The notes beneath the pieces were generated by a model. It was given only the letters and a program-made list of their open reading frames with translations, was not told the DNA's origin and did not search any database. From UBA4582 sp038106185 (GTDB lineage Bacteria > Pseudomonadota > Gammaproteobacteria > Pseudomonadales > Azotimanducaceae), in contig JAYODE010000014.1 of the NCBI GenBank assembly GCA_038106185.1, positions 1 to 64,000 on the forward strand: 64,000 nt of DNA, given 5' to 3'. The translations under genes and the position numbers were made by a program. Below, one piece after another: positions 26,091 to 35,971 of the stretch; the stretch's first letter is position 1; each line of letters starts with the position of its first letter.

Positions 26091-28130
26091 ATGAGCAATC
26101 CATTTTTTCAGGACTGGGACACACCATTTGGAATCCCACCTTTTGACCTCATCAAGAACTCACACTACCTTGAAGCCTTTGAGCAAGGCTTCGCCGAGCA
26201 GAATGCAGAGCTAGATCGCATTACGCAAAATTCGGCAGCGGCAGATTTCGCCAACACCATAGAGGCGCTGGAGCGATCAGGCGCACTGCTGGAAAGAACC
26301 GGCAAGGTTTTCTTCAACTTGAGCTCCTCGAATACCAATGAAGACCTACAGGCCCTGGAACTGAAACTGTCGTCCCGCCACGCGGCCCACGAGAGTCAAA
26401 TGCTGAATAACCAAGCGTTGTTTGCGCGCGTCAAGCAGGTCTACTCAAGGCTCAGTGACATTGACCTGGAACCCGACCAAATCAAGCTGTGCAAGGATAC
26501 TTACATCCGCTTTGTACGTGCAGGTGCCGCTTTGAAGGATCAGGCTCGAGGCCAGGTACAGGTGCTGGATGAAACCCTCGCCGAGTTACAAACTCGCTTC
26601 AGTCAGAATGTTCTAAAGGACACTAACGACTTTGAGCTGGTGATTGAGGCTGACGAGGATGTTGCCGGCCTGCCTCCATCTGTATTGCAAGCGGCCAAAG
26701 CTGAGGCTGATCAGCGCGGCAAGGCTGGATGCTATGTCTTTACGGTCTCACGGTCCTCTATCACCCCTCTGTTACAGTTCGCCGAGTCTCGGGATTTGCG
26801 TGAGAAAATGTACCGAGCCTATATTCGAAATGGCGCAAACGATAACGCAAATAACAACCAGCAACTGGTCAGTCGTATAGCGGCTCTGCGCCTGCAACGC
26901 GCTCAACTGCTCGGCTATGCAAGCCACGCTCACTACATGCTTGATAACCGAATGGCAAAGACGCCTGATGCTGTCAGGGCATTGCTGGATCAGATTTGGC
27001 TGCCCACTCAAGAAAAAGTCAACCAGGAAGCCAAAGATCTGCAAACCATGATTCAGGCACTTGGCGGCAACTTCGAACTGGCACCCTGGGATTGGTGGTA
27101 CTACACCGAGAAGGTGCGCCGTGAACGTTACGCCTTTGACGAGAATCAAACGAAACCTTATTTCAAGTTAGAGAATGTTCAGGCCGGCGCCTTCGACGTG
27201 GCGAACCGCTTGTTTGGTTTGACTTTTGAGCAGGTGACGCATGTTCCAGTTTATCATCCAGATGTTCTGAGTTATGCGGTGAAGGATGCGGATGGATCAC
27301 TGATCGGTTTGTTTCTGGTGGATTATTTTATGCGCCCATCTAAACGGGGTGGCGCCTGGATGAGCGAATTTCGATCCCAATCCAACCTGGACGCCTCTGT
27401 TAGACCTATTGTGGTCAATTGCTGCAACTTTCCCAAGTCCTCACCCTGCCTGTTAACCATGGACGAGGTGCGGACGCTATTCCACGAGTTCGGTCATGGC
27501 CTCCACGGGTTGCTAAGCCAGGTGCGATATGCGAGTCAGTCTGGCACCAATGTAAAGCAGGACTTTGTCGAACTGCCATCACAAATCATGGAACATTGGG
27601 CCATTGAACCCAGTGTGCTGCGCACTTACGCCAGACACCTGGACACCAATGCACCCATCGAAGACGCTTTAATCGAGAAGCTACTCGCGTCCGACACTTT
27701 CAATCAGGGTTTTGCCACCACCGAGTATCTCGCGGCAGCCTACCTGGACATGGCCTGGTCGAGTCTCGAAACACCCCCCCAACTGGGCGTTGACGAGTTC
27801 GAAGCGCAGGCAATGCAGGCGGTCAACCTTATCTCTGCCGTCGGCCCCCGCTACCATTCCAGCTACTTTCAGCATATCTTTGCCGGCGATGCTTATTCTG
27901 CCGGTTATTACGCTTACATCTGGGCAGAGGTCCTGGATGCCGACGGTTTTGAGGCCTTCAAAGAAAATGGCATATTTGACCCGGCCACCGCCCTCGCATT
28001 CAGGCAAAACGTACTTGAGCGCGGCGGTAGCGCTGATGCCATGGCGCTCTACAAGGCCTTTCGTGGCCGTGAGCCAGCCGTTGCACCCTTGCTAAAGCAA
28101 CGAGGTCTGACGGCCCCATTTTCAGCTTAA
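26091..28130 (+). CDS. M3 family metallopeptidase (oligopeptidase A/Dcp-like)
   Basis: 679 residues, full length for the family. The zinc site is H465-E-F-G-H with a downstream conserved E (PSQIMEHWA). No signal peptide, so it is a cytoplasmic oligopeptidase resembling PrlC/Dcp. N-terminal FGIPPFDLIKNSHYLEAF is typical of oligopeptidase A. It degrades short peptides, including cleaved signal peptides in better-studied species. Confidence 0.95.
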   Translation: MSNPFFQDWDTPFGIPPFDLIKNSHYLEAFEQGFAEQNAELDRITQNSAAADFANTIEALERSGALLERTGKVFFNLSSSNTNEDLQALELKLSSRHAAHESQMLNNQALFARVKQVYSRLSDIDLEPDQIKLCKDTYIRFVRAGAALKDQARGQVQVLDETLAELQTRFSQNVLKDTNDFELVIEADEDVAGLPPSVLQAAKAEADQRGKAGCYVFTVSRSSITPLLQFAESRDLREKMYRAYIRNGANDNANNNQQLVSRIAALRLQRAQLLGYASHAHYMLDNRMAKTPDAVRALLDQIWLPTQEKVNQEAKDLQTMIQALGGNFELAPWDWWYYTEKVRRERYAFDENQTKPYFKLENVQAGAFDVANRLFGLTFEQVTHVPVYHPDVLSYAVKDADGSLIGLFLVDYFMRPSKRGGAWMSEFRSQSNLDASVRPIVVNCCNFPKSSPCLLTMDEVRTLFHEFGHGLHGLLSQVRYASQSGTNVKQDFVELPSQIMEHWAIEPSVLRTYARHLDTNAPIEDALIEKLLASDTFNQGFATTEYLAAAYLDMAWSSLETPPQLGVDEFEAQAMQAVNLISAVGPRYHSSYFQHIFAGDAYSAGYYAYIWAEVLDADGFEAFKENGIFDPATALAFRQNVLERGGSADAMALYKAFRGREPAVAPLLKQRGLTAPFSA

Positions 28131-28171
28131 TCGTCCCGGCCCCCTAATCGTTAGTCGTTGGAACCTACTCT

Positions 28172-29830
28172 ATGAAATCTCCAAGACGCTACTCGCTGTT
28201 GCCAACCCTGGCAGCCTGTCTTCTACCCATTGGTTCCGCATTATTATTCTTGCCGCCGTCAGTTTCGGCAGCGAGCCACCAGGGGAAGTCAGAAATCCAG
28301 GCCGAACAAACGGATAGCACTCTTCGGAAACCGGTAACCGAGCGAAACCCGCATCGTCCGGCTTTTACGATTGATACAGACAAGACCTTTGATCCGGCAG
28401 CGATACCCGCCTACGCGGGTCACCACGAAGCTATTTATGCCCATATAGACGGCGCCTTACCCGCTCATACGCGTGCACTACAACGCTGGTTGCGACAGCC
28501 CTCCATTAGCGCCCAAAACACAGGCATTCTGGCCATGGCCGAGATGGTTCGAACAGACCTTGCTGACTTGGGCTTTCAAGAGACCACCTTGGTACCCACC
28601 GATGGTCATCCCGGTGTCTGGGGCTACTATGACGCAGGTGCCGAGAAAACCTTATTGGTCTACATGATGTATGACGTTCAGCCGGTTGATCCGGATGACT
28701 GGGAAACCCCGCCTTTCGATGCCGAAATCGTCGATCATGAATACGGCAAAGTGATCAGAGCCCGAGGTGCCGTGAACCAAAAAGGTCCAGAGCGAGCCTT
28801 TCTGAATGCCCTCGAATCCATCATCGCGGTTACCGGCACCCTACCAGTAAACCTGATGATCGCGGCTGAGGGAGAAGAAGAACTGGGCTCACCACATTAC
28901 CCTCAAATCGTTGACGCTTATGAGGCTCGCATGCGCCAGGCAGATGGCGTTCTGTTTCCGATGGCCGTACAAAGACCCGACGGCAACGCCAGCATGCTGC
29001 TGGGCGTCAAGGGTATTGTCTATTTTGAACTCGAATCCAAAGGGGGCGCATGGGGCGGACCCCAGACTGCAGAGATACATGGTTCCTACAAGGCCATCGT
29101 CGACTCGCCGACCCTGCGTTTGATCCAGGCTATCGCCAGTCTTACAACGCCGGACGGGAACACTATACTGGTACCTGGCTACTATGACGGGATTCGGCCA
29201 CCAACCGCCGAAGAGCAGGCCCTGATCAACGGCGCGGCGGCACAGTATGACGAGGCGCGAATCAAGGAGGCGCTCGGGGTTGCTCGATGGCTCGATGATC
29301 TTGAGGGTCGCGACGCCATCGTTGAGTCTTTGTATCTGCCGTCTCTGAACGTCGATGGTCTCTGGTCCGGTTATACCGGCGAGGGCACCAAAACCATTCT
29401 GCCCCACATGGCAACGGCCAAGATGGACTCACGCTTGCCAGTGGGCCTGGATCCCGACGAAGCGCTTGCCAAGATTCGAGCCCATCTGGACGCGGAAGGC
29501 TTTCAGGATATTAAGATTCGCAAACTCTCCGGCTACCCTGCAGCGCAGACTTCTGTCTCGGCACCCCTGGTAGAGGCAACGATCAGCGTCTACAACAAGT
29601 ACACGCCAGGACTGGCGATACAACCGCGGATTCCGGGTAGCGCACCCTTTTATCAGTTTACAGACCGACTGGGACTGCCATTGGTGCCGGCTGGGCTTGG
29701 CTACGGCAATGGCGCCCATGCGCCGAATGAGTTCCTTCTGATTGAGCCAGCGCCTGGCATAGGCGTCATGGGTTTGGCGGATATTGAGAAGGCTTACGTC
29801 GATATGCTCTATGCCGTGAGCGAGCAGTAA
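28172..29830 (+). CDS. M20 family peptidase-like protein with altered metal ligands
   Basis: 552 residues with a signal peptide (LPTLAACLLPIGSALLFLPPSVSAAS). The overall M20 dipeptidase order is clear: YMMYDVQPVDPDDW, RGAVNQKGPERAF, AEGEEELGSPHY and GYGNGAHAPNE. The usual metal-ligand His (GHYDVQP) is Met here, and the bridging Asp (GATDDKG) is Asn-Gln; the catalytic Glu pair EE and the final His are kept. So it may use one metal, a different metal, or be catalytically inactive. Lies 41 bases after the M3 peptidase gene and 47 bases before an SDR. Confidence 0.85.
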   Translation: MKSPRRYSLLPTLAACLLPIGSALLFLPPSVSAASHQGKSEIQAEQTDSTLRKPVTERNPHRPAFTIDTDKTFDPAAIPAYAGHHEAIYAHIDGALPAHTRALQRWLRQPSISAQNTGILAMAEMVRTDLADLGFQETTLVPTDGHPGVWGYYDAGAEKTLLVYMMYDVQPVDPDDWETPPFDAEIVDHEYGKVIRARGAVNQKGPERAFLNALESIIAVTGTLPVNLMIAAEGEEELGSPHYPQIVDAYEARMRQADGVLFPMAVQRPDGNASMLLGVKGIVYFELESKGGAWGGPQTAEIHGSYKAIVDSPTLRLIQAIASLTTPDGNTILVPGYYDGIRPPTAEEQALINGAAAQYDEARIKEALGVARWLDDLEGRDAIVESLYLPSLNVDGLWSGYTGEGTKTILPHMATAKMDSRLPVGLDPDEALAKIRAHLDAEGFQDIKIRKLSGYPAAQTSVSAPLVEATISVYNKYTPGLAIQPRIPGSAPFYQFTDRLGLPLVPAGLGYGNGAHAPNEFLLIEPAPGIGVMGLADIEKAYVDMLYAVSEQ

Positions 29831-29877
29831 CCAGAATCGTGGATGAGAAGAATACCCCATTGACAGGAAGCAATATC

Positions 29878-30714
29878 ATGAACGAGCACGTCGTCAACAA
29901 GGTTATCGTTATCACCGGTGCTGCCAGCGGCTTCGGCCGACTGGTCAGTCAGAAAGCTGCCGCCCTCGGCGCACAGGTGGTCTGCGCGGATATCAATCAG
30001 GCGGAATTGATCGTGACCGAAGATACGATTAAGGCCGCTGGCGGCGTTGCCACCAGTCTGGTTACCGATGTTACCCAATTCGAGCAGATGCAGGCGCTGG
30101 CTAACCATGCGCTGGATAACTATGGTCGCATCGATGTTTGGGTGAATAATGCCGGGGTCATGCCGCTCGCGTTTCACGCCGATCATGCGCTCGCCGCCGC
30201 CGCCTGGAATCGTTGTATCGATATCAACTTCAAGGGAGTCATGCATGGCATCATGGCCGCCCATGATCCTATGATCAACCAGGGGCGCGGGCACATCGTC
30301 AACCTGTCCTCGATCTACAGTAATTTTCCCGTCGTGGGCGCTGGTGTTTATGGCGCAACCAAGGCCGCTGTCAACTTTCTGTCTGACTCTTTGCGCGTCG
30401 AATCCCAAGGCAGAATCAAGGTGACGGTCGTCAAACCCACGGGGGTTCCTGCAACGGGACTGGGAGCCGGCATCATCAATCCTGCTGCTGTGATTGGCAT
30501 CCTTGGCCAGAATGCGCCGAGTTATCTGCAGCAACGAGAGGCGATGCAGAATAGCGAATTACCGATCGAGAATACTGATGTCAACAGCATCGAGTACTAT
30601 GCCCTTGAACCTGAATATCTCGCAGACCAGATCATCGCCGTGATCAATCAGCCGTGGGGCGTTAACATCAGCGAAATCACGGTACGCGCATCGGGTGATG
30701 CCTACATTCTTTAA
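29878..30714 (+). CDS. short-chain dehydrogenase/reductase (SDR)
   Basis: 278 residues from the ATG with AGGAAG upstream; an earlier start at 29839 adds a leader unlike the family. Cofactor motif TGAASGFG, then VCADIN, NNAGVMPL, catalytic Ser in NLSSIYS, and Y-GATK. The C-terminus is extended by 40 or so residues beyond the typical core. Substrate unknown. Confidence 0.9.
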   Translation: MNEHVVNKVIVITGAASGFGRLVSQKAAALGAQVVCADINQAELIVTEDTIKAAGGVATSLVTDVTQFEQMQALANHALDNYGRIDVWVNNAGVMPLAFHADHALAAAAWNRCIDINFKGVMHGIMAAHDPMINQGRGHIVNLSSIYSNFPVVGAGVYGATKAAVNFLSDSLRVESQGRIKVTVVKPTGVPATGLGAGIINPAAVIGILGQNAPSYLQQREAMQNSELPIENTDVNSIEYYALEPEYLADQIIAVINQPWGVNISEITVRASGDAYIL

Positions 30715-30767
30715 TCACCCCGGCGTTTAACCATGCAGCCGCTACACAGCCAACGAGCACCCTCAGC

Positions 30768-31652
30768 ATGAACCCTACAGCCAATGCACCGGCGCTGCCA
30801 TTTGCGGTCGCGACCCTCGGCATCGCCACTTTTGCGGCTATGGACGCTATGATGAAGGGCCTGGCTATCGAGATGGGTACTTATAACGCCATGCTCTGGA
30901 GAACCCTTGCGGCCTTGCTGATAGCCACGGTCCTGGCGATCTGGAGTCGAGCACGCTGGCCATCGAGCTCTGTCATTCGCTTACACGTCTGGCGCGGAAT
31001 CATTACCGCTATGATGGCCTTTCTGTTTTTTTGGGGCCTGGTTTACGTACCCCTCGCCGAGGCTATCGGCTTGTCTTTCATCGCGCCCCTGATTGCACTA
31101 TACCTGGCCGTCTTACTGTTGAATGAGAAAATGAACAACAAGACTATTCTGGCTTCGATGCTTGGACTTGCAGGTGCAGGCGTGATCGTCAGCGGCAAAC
31201 TTGGCGGTAACTACAGCGATGAGGTTGGCAAGGGAATGGCAGCAATCCTGATTTCGGCTGTTCTCTACGCCTACAACTTAATTCTTCAGCGACAACAGGC
31301 GATGGTGGCCAAGCCTTTCGAAATCGCATTCTTTCAAAATGCTACCATGGTTTTCGTGTACCTCCTGTTTGCACCCTTTTGGGCAATTTCGCCGTCGTCG
31401 ACCCTGATTCCTGCTCTGGTAGGCGCAGCATTCCTGGGTATTATCTCTCTGCTGCTGATATCCTGGGCTTACGCGAGAGCGGAAGCGACCCATTTGATCA
31501 CGGTAGAATACACCGCCTTCATCTGGGCTGCGCTGCTGGGCTGGCTGGTATTCGCCGAGACCATCACGACCGTGACCTTGTTAGGCACAGCGCTGATTGT
31601 TATCGGCTGCCTGGTCGCCGCTAAACAACAACCCCAGCCGTTAGAATCCTAG
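30768..31652 (+). CDS. EamA/DMT-family transporter
   Basis: 294 residues in two EamA halves, about ten hydrophobic segments. GIATFAAMDAMMKGLA marks the first half and LILQRQQAMVAKPFEIAFFQN precedes the second. Drug/metabolite transporters export amino acids, organic acids or toxins, and the substrate cannot be read from sequence. Inner membrane. Confidence 0.88.
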   Translation: MNPTANAPALPFAVATLGIATFAAMDAMMKGLAIEMGTYNAMLWRTLAALLIATVLAIWSRARWPSSSVIRLHVWRGIITAMMAFLFFWGLVYVPLAEAIGLSFIAPLIALYLAVLLLNEKMNNKTILASMLGLAGAGVIVSGKLGGNYSDEVGKGMAAILISAVLYAYNLILQRQQAMVAKPFEIAFFQNATMVFVYLLFAPFWAISPSSTLIPALVGAAFLGIISLLLISWAYARAEATHLITVEYTAFIWAALLGWLVFAETITTVTLLGTALIVIGCLVAAKQQPQPLES

Positions 31653-31742
31653 CGAGACCTAGACACCGAAAACTCAGGCAGTAGAATCGATAGATCAACG
31701 AGTCACACCACGCTGACCACGCAAAATAGCAAGGAGCATGCA

Positions 31743-32093
31743 TTGATTTACACTATCACTAAAGTCGCCATTACAACGATATTGATAGTCGCCATCTCTG
31801 AGATAGCGAAACGCAGCTCGCTGGCGGCCGCGCTGCTCGCGTCTATTCCCCTGGTTTCGGTTCTGGCGATGGTCTGGCTGTACCTGGATACCAAGGACGT
31901 AGAAAAGGTCAGCAACCTTGCAACCAGCGTCTTCTGGTTAGTCTTGCCGTCGTTAGTCCTGTTCATCGCTTTACCACTATTGCTGAAACAGGGTCTGCAT
32001 TTTTACACCAGCCTGGTGCTTTCCATGGGACTGACAGTTCTGGCCTATTGGGCCCTGGTTGTCAGTCTTCAGTACTATGGAATTAAGTTGTAG
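31743..32093 (+). CDS. DUF3147 family membrane protein
   Basis: 116 residues from a TTG start with AAGGAG 7 bases upstream. Four hydrophobic helices, with the conserved ISEIAKRSSLAAALLASIPLVSVLAMVWLYLD-type stretch and LPLLLKQG matching DUF3147. Inner-membrane protein of unknown function. Confidence 0.85.
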   Translation: MIYTITKVAITTILIVAISEIAKRSSLAAALLASIPLVSVLAMVWLYLDTKDVEKVSNLATSVFWLVLPSLVLFIALPLLLKQGLHFYTSLVLSMGLTVLAYWALVVSLQYYGIKL

Positions 32094-32125
32094 CCAGGAC
32101 TGATTGTCAGCAAAGGAGCAAAGAG

Positions 32126-32884
32126 ATGGGCAGAGTCGATAGCAAGGTCGTGATCATCACTGGCGCCGCCTCCGGCCTGGGTGCCGCTGACGCACGCATG
32201 CTGAGTCGCGAAGGTGCGCAATTAATCCTAACAGATATCAATGTCGCGGCGGGCGAGGCTCTGGCAGAGGAAATTGGCGCTAAGTTCTTTCTGCAGGATG
32301 TTTCAGACGAAGACTCCTGGACGGCATTGATGGACTTCACTCGAGTACACTATGGTCGTCTGGATGGCCTCGTTAACAATGCTGGCATCGGCATCATTGC
32401 CAATATCGAGACCACCAGCACAGCGGTTTGGCGCCAGACCATGGGCGTTCACCTGGATGGCACCTTCTGGGGCTGTCAGGCCGCGATCAAGCTGATGAAG
32501 GCGTCAGGCGGCGGGTCAATCGTCAACATGTCATCGACCGCTGCACTGGTGGGCATTCCCGCCTATCTGGCCTACTCAGCGGCTAAAGGCGGCATTCGTG
32601 CTATGACAAAGTCCATTGCCATCCATTGCAAACAACAGAAGCTGGGCATTCGCTGCAACTCAGTACATCCTGGCAGCATTAGTACGCCGATGGTCCATCA
32701 TGCGCTCAAGACCCTGGTGGGTGTCGATCTGCCGGCACACGAGCATCCAGAACAACAACGACTGGCTATGGGTATCGGCGAGCCGAATGATGTCGCCCAT
32801 ATGATCGTTTACCTGCTGTCCGACGAGTCGAAACACATTAATGGCAGCGAAATGGTCATAGATAATGGCGATACCGTCGTCTGA
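32126..32884 (+). CDS. short-chain dehydrogenase/reductase (SDR)
   Basis: 252 residues. TGAASGLGAADARML, LTDIN (acidic, NAD-type), NNAGIGI, Ser in NMSSTAAL, YSAAK, and the PGSISTPM loop. The sequence is close to 3-alpha(or 20-beta)-hydroxysteroid dehydrogenase/cyclopentanol dehydrogenase types (inference). It starts 32 bases after the DUF3147 gene and precedes a VOC protein by 39 bases, so the three are probably one operon. Confidence 0.92.
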   Translation: MGRVDSKVVIITGAASGLGAADARMLSREGAQLILTDINVAAGEALAEEIGAKFFLQDVSDEDSWTALMDFTRVHYGRLDGLVNNAGIGIIANIETTSTAVWRQTMGVHLDGTFWGCQAAIKLMKASGGGSIVNMSSTAALVGIPAYLAYSAAKGGIRAMTKSIAIHCKQQKLGIRCNSVHPGSISTPMVHHALKTLVGVDLPAHEHPEQQRLAMGIGEPNDVAHMIVYLLSDESKHINGSEMVIDNGDTVV

Positions 32885-32923
32885 TCCTACTTATATATCG
32901 TCCTTTAAAGGCAGGAGTCTGTC

Positions 32924-33376
32924 ATGAACATCGAAGGTATGGTGCACGTTAATATCAATTGCAGCGACTACGCGGCGTCTAAAAAATTTTATGAAATGCT
33001 TGGTTTTGAGGAAGTCTGGCGAGTACCAGAAACCAATACAGCGGAGGTCGCGGCTGCTGTCGGCATGCCCCCCTATTCAGTCAACGGCGCCCTGCTCGCC
33101 CTGAAAGGTTCAGAGCCGGCACTGGTGATTGACCTGTTGGAATGGCGTGAACCTCGCGACCCCGGAGCACCCTACCCCCATTTGTATCATCTTGGCATCA
33201 GCCGACTGGCGCTGCGCAGCTCGGATCTGGATGCAGACTACATTTTTTTAAAGAATCAAGGCGTGGAGATTCTTTCGGCTCCAGCGACAGTCGCCATTGA
33301 TGCCAATCATGGCAGTCGATTCTTCTGCTTTAAGGATCCTGACGGTACTTTTCTGGAACTGGTGCAGCGCTATTAA
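32924..33376 (+). CDS. VOC family (glyoxalase/bleomycin-resistance fold) protein
   Basis: 150 residues with a strong ribosome-binding site (AGGAG). betaalphabetabetabeta module with MVHVNINCSDYAASKKFYEMLGF at the N-terminus and DPDGTFLELVQ at the C-terminus, supplying His and Glu metal-ligand candidates. The family covers lyases, dioxygenases and isomerases acting near a metal; the exact reaction is unknown. Confidence 0.88.
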   Translation: MNIEGMVHVNINCSDYAASKKFYEMLGFEEVWRVPETNTAEVAAAVGMPPYSVNGALLALKGSEPALVIDLLEWREPRDPGAPYPHLYHLGISRLALRSSDLDADYIFLKNQGVEILSAPATVAIDANHGSRFFCFKDPDGTFLELVQRY

Positions 33377-33389
33377 ACGGCTTCGACCA

Positions 33390-33716
33390 TCAGCTTGAGA
33401 GCAGTTGTTCACCAACGGTTGAAAAGATAGAAATGTCCATATTTTTTAAATCGATGGCATCACTCACATTCATCCAGGTAGCGGCTCGAAGATGCTCAAG
33501 GGTCCCTGCCACATCTTCGCTGTCTATTTCATACACTGCCATATAGCCAAAAGCCTGATCTGGATACAATTGAACCTCGTTCAGACGATAGCGTTGCGCT
33601 GACAGGAACCCTTCAATTTTCAAGACTTCCTGCAGATGCACCTGGTTATACCAGTCATTAAATTCCCGCTCTCGACCGGCCACGGCATTATTTCGAACGA
33701 CATATAAGGTTTTCAT
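33390..33716 (-). CDS. dimeric alpha-beta barrel protein (EthD/DUF4286-like)
   Basis: 108 residues. The N-terminal pattern MKTLYVVRNNAVAGREREFNDWYNQVHLQEVL is typical of EthD/DUF4286-type ferredoxin-fold proteins; H27 in the YNQVH segment is a possible active-site residue. Such proteins often accompany ring- or side-chain-oxidation genes. Convergent with the VOC gene. Confidence 0.75.
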   Translation of the reverse strand: MKTLYVVRNNAVAGREREFNDWYNQVHLQEVLKIEGFLSAQRYRLNEVQLYPDQAFGYMAVYEIDSEDVAGTLEHLRAATWMNVSDAIDLKNMDISIFSTVGEQLLSS

Positions 33717-33799
33717 CTCTGCATCCTTATCAAGTAGTTTGACCTCTAAAACCTGAGCCCGTTGGTTTGCACTCGCGAGCAGTTATGCACGCTTTAAGT

Positions 33800-34150
33800 T
33801 CAACACTTTCGCTCAGACTTCAAATAAGCCACCAGATTCCAGATGTCGCCATCTCCGTCAGGCAACTTGCCAGCAAAGCCAATCATACGTGTACCCTCGA
33901 CACCACGAGAAATGGTATCGAAGACTTCCTGGTCACTGCCGCCGTGGAGCCAGTTACAGTCCATCAGATTCGGTGCATCACTCGCTCCCCCATTATGGCA
34001 ATAGCCACCACAGGATCCCGTGTAGATCAGCTTACCGCGCTTCAGCGCTGCCGGATCATTCAGCAGCGCGGTCGCCGGCGAGGCGGGCTCGCAACCTGAC
34101 GAAAGCATAATCAGGCCCAAGAAACCTGTGAGTGCCAGTGTTTTGATCAT
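33800..34150 (-). CDS. c-type cytochrome, lipoprotein
   Basis: 116 residues from the ATG eight codons into the longer frame. Signal with lipobox L-S-S-G-C. Heme site C-G-G-Y-C-H, axial Met in GTRMIGF, and a C-terminal IWNLVAYLKS helix, typical of class I cytochrome c. An extra disulfide is possible (DCNW and KC at the end). It lies 45 bases downstream of the PQQ dehydrogenase gene and is its likely electron acceptor. Confidence 0.9.
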   Translation of the reverse strand: MIKTLALTGFLGLIMLSSGCEPASPATALLNDPAALKRGKLIYTGSCGGYCHNGGASDAPNLMDCNWLHGGSDQEVFDTISRGVEGTRMIGFAGKLPDGDGDIWNLVAYLKSERKC

Positions 34151-34195
34151 CAATCTGTTTCCTGTCACAAACATCGCCCTAGAGTCACGCCGTAA

Positions 34196-35971
34196 CTATT
34201 TCAACGCAAATACGAAAAGGTGACCGCCTTCGGGAATATTGATCGGACCACCACTGAAGGCAGCGAACGTATTCCAGTTACCTGAACCCACCGCCACATA
34301 ACTCTTACCCTTCACCTGGTAAACCACCGGCTGACTGCGGACACCGCCGCCCATCTTGAACTTCCAAAGCTCCTCACCAGTACGACTATTAAGTGCAAGC
34401 GCATAACCCGCCTGATTACCGGTAAAGATCACGCCACCGGCCGTGGAGGCAACACCACCCATCATCGGATCAGCATCCCGATAACGCCAACGGACTTCAC
34501 CCGTGTGATAGTCAACTGCCGATAGGTGTCCATAGGAGGTACCCGCCTCAACGTCCGTCAAAGTTGGCATACCGGCCATGTAGGCCTGGCCTGGAATGTA
34601 GATATCCAGACCCTTCTGATAGGACTGGCAAGCTTCAATGCTGGGTATATAGGCAAGACCCAACTGTGCATTCAGCGCCGCAGTCCAAGCGCCATTCATT
34701 CCACCCAGATTGCTTGGACAGGTTCTGAAATCATTGTCCTCTGAGGGCATCGCGGCCGGGTTGACTATAGGCCGACCGGTCTCATCGATTGTCGCCCAGT
34801 TAACCTGTTCGACATAGGGCTTGGCATCGATAAAGGTGCCGGTTTCTCGGTCGAGAATATAGAAATAGCCATTCCGGTTGGCTTGAACTATAGCCTTCAC
34901 ATCACGGCCATCCCGGCGAATATCGACGAGAAATATCTGCGTGTTTCCGTCATAGTCCCAAACGTCATGCGGCGTGAACTGGAAGTACCATTTTTGCTTA
35001 CCTGTCTCGGGTTCCAACGCCAGAATGCTGTTGGAAAACAAGTTATCGCCTGCTCGATTATCGCCATTCCAATCCGGCGCTGGATTACCTGTGGTCCAAT
35101 AGAGCGTGTTAGTCTCAGGGTCATAGGCGCCACTGGTCCAGGCAGGCGCACCGCCGGTTTTCCAGGACTCACCTGCCCAGGTTTCAACACCGGGTTCACC
35201 CTCACCTGGTACCGTATAGTGACGCCAGACCCGTTTGCCGGATTTCACGTCATAGGCATCAAAGAAGCCTCGAACACCAAACTCACCACCAGCAATACCA
35301 ATGATCGCGAGGTCATTGACAACCATTGGCATGGAGGTCGCGCTATACCCCAGCGCATATGGTGCAATTTCAGTCTGCCAGGCAATCGCACCCGTCAATC
35401 GATTAAACGCGATCAGCTGCGCATCCAGGGTCGCCATCAAGACTAAATCCCCGGCGATGGCCACGCCCCGGTTAACCGGCCCACAACACAATCGAAGGTC
35501 TTCAGGGTAGATATGATCGTAACGCCAAAACAGCTCACCGGTTTCCGGGTTCAGGGCGAACACACGATTGTAGGAAGAGCTGACATACATGATACCGTCA
35601 TATATCGTTGGACTGGCTTCGAACTGACCCAGCGTACCCGTTGGAAAGGCCCAGGCAACTTCCAGATTCTTGACAGTATCAGGGTTCAGATCGGTCACGG
35701 GGCTGTGCCGATGGTTATCATAGTCGCCCCCGTACAGCAGCCAATTCTCGCTATCCTCAAGGCCCTTTTCCAAATCAGCCTGGGTCACTGCTCCCAGCCC
35801 TCGCCCAATCGGCTTATCATTGAGCCAGTGGGTCGGCAGCTCTGGCAGCGCCTCTGCCTCTGCATCCATGACCGCACCAGACTCGACTACCGCTGAGACT
35901 TCAGTTTCTTTCGGCTGATTGCAGCTAGCGAGTGCCGCGATTAGTGCGAGTAATACGACGCGATTCAACAT
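34196..35971 (-). CDS. PQQ-dependent alcohol dehydrogenase, lipoprotein
   Basis: 591 residues from the ATG with AGGAGA upstream; a longer frame to 36019 adds a non-signal leader. Lipobox LASC. Eight-blade quinoprotein propeller with repeated tryptophan-docking patterns (GKQKWYFQF, GEVRWRYRD, GEELWKFKM) and the vicinal RLCCGP cysteines that ring PQQ. No fused cytochrome domain; the downstream cytochrome c supplies it. Oxidises alcohols or aldehydes in the periplasm. No PQQ biosynthesis gene is in the window. Confidence 0.92.
   Translation of the reverse strand: MLNRVVLLALIAALASCNQPKETEVSAVVESGAVMDAEAEALPELPTHWLNDKPIGRGLGAVTQADLEKGLEDSENWLLYGGDYDNHRHSPVTDLNPDTVKNLEVAWAFPTGTLGQFEASPTIYDGIMYVSSSYNRVFALNPETGELFWRYDHIYPEDLRLCCGPVNRGVAIAGDLVLMATLDAQLIAFNRLTGAIAWQTEIAPYALGYSATSMPMVVNDLAIIGIAGGEFGVRGFFDAYDVKSGKRVWRHYTVPGEGEPGVETWAGESWKTGGAPAWTSGAYDPETNTLYWTTGNPAPDWNGDNRAGDNLFSNSILALEPETGKQKWYFQFTPHDVWDYDGNTQIFLVDIRRDGRDVKAIVQANRNGYFYILDRETGTFIDAKPYVEQVNWATIDETGRPIVNPAAMPSEDNDFRTCPSNLGGMNGAWTAALNAQLGLAYIPSIEACQSYQKGLDIYIPGQAYMAGMPTLTDVEAGTSYGHLSAVDYHTGEVRWRYRDADPMMGGVASTAGGVIFTGNQAGYALALNSRTGEELWKFKMGGGVRSQPVVYQVKGKSYVAVGSGNWNTFAAFSGGPINIPEGGHLFVFALK

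Noticed and set aside
29809..30534. Minus-strand frame opposite an SDR (241 codons)
   Set aside because: Shadow of the SDR gene; no ribosome-binding site or motif.
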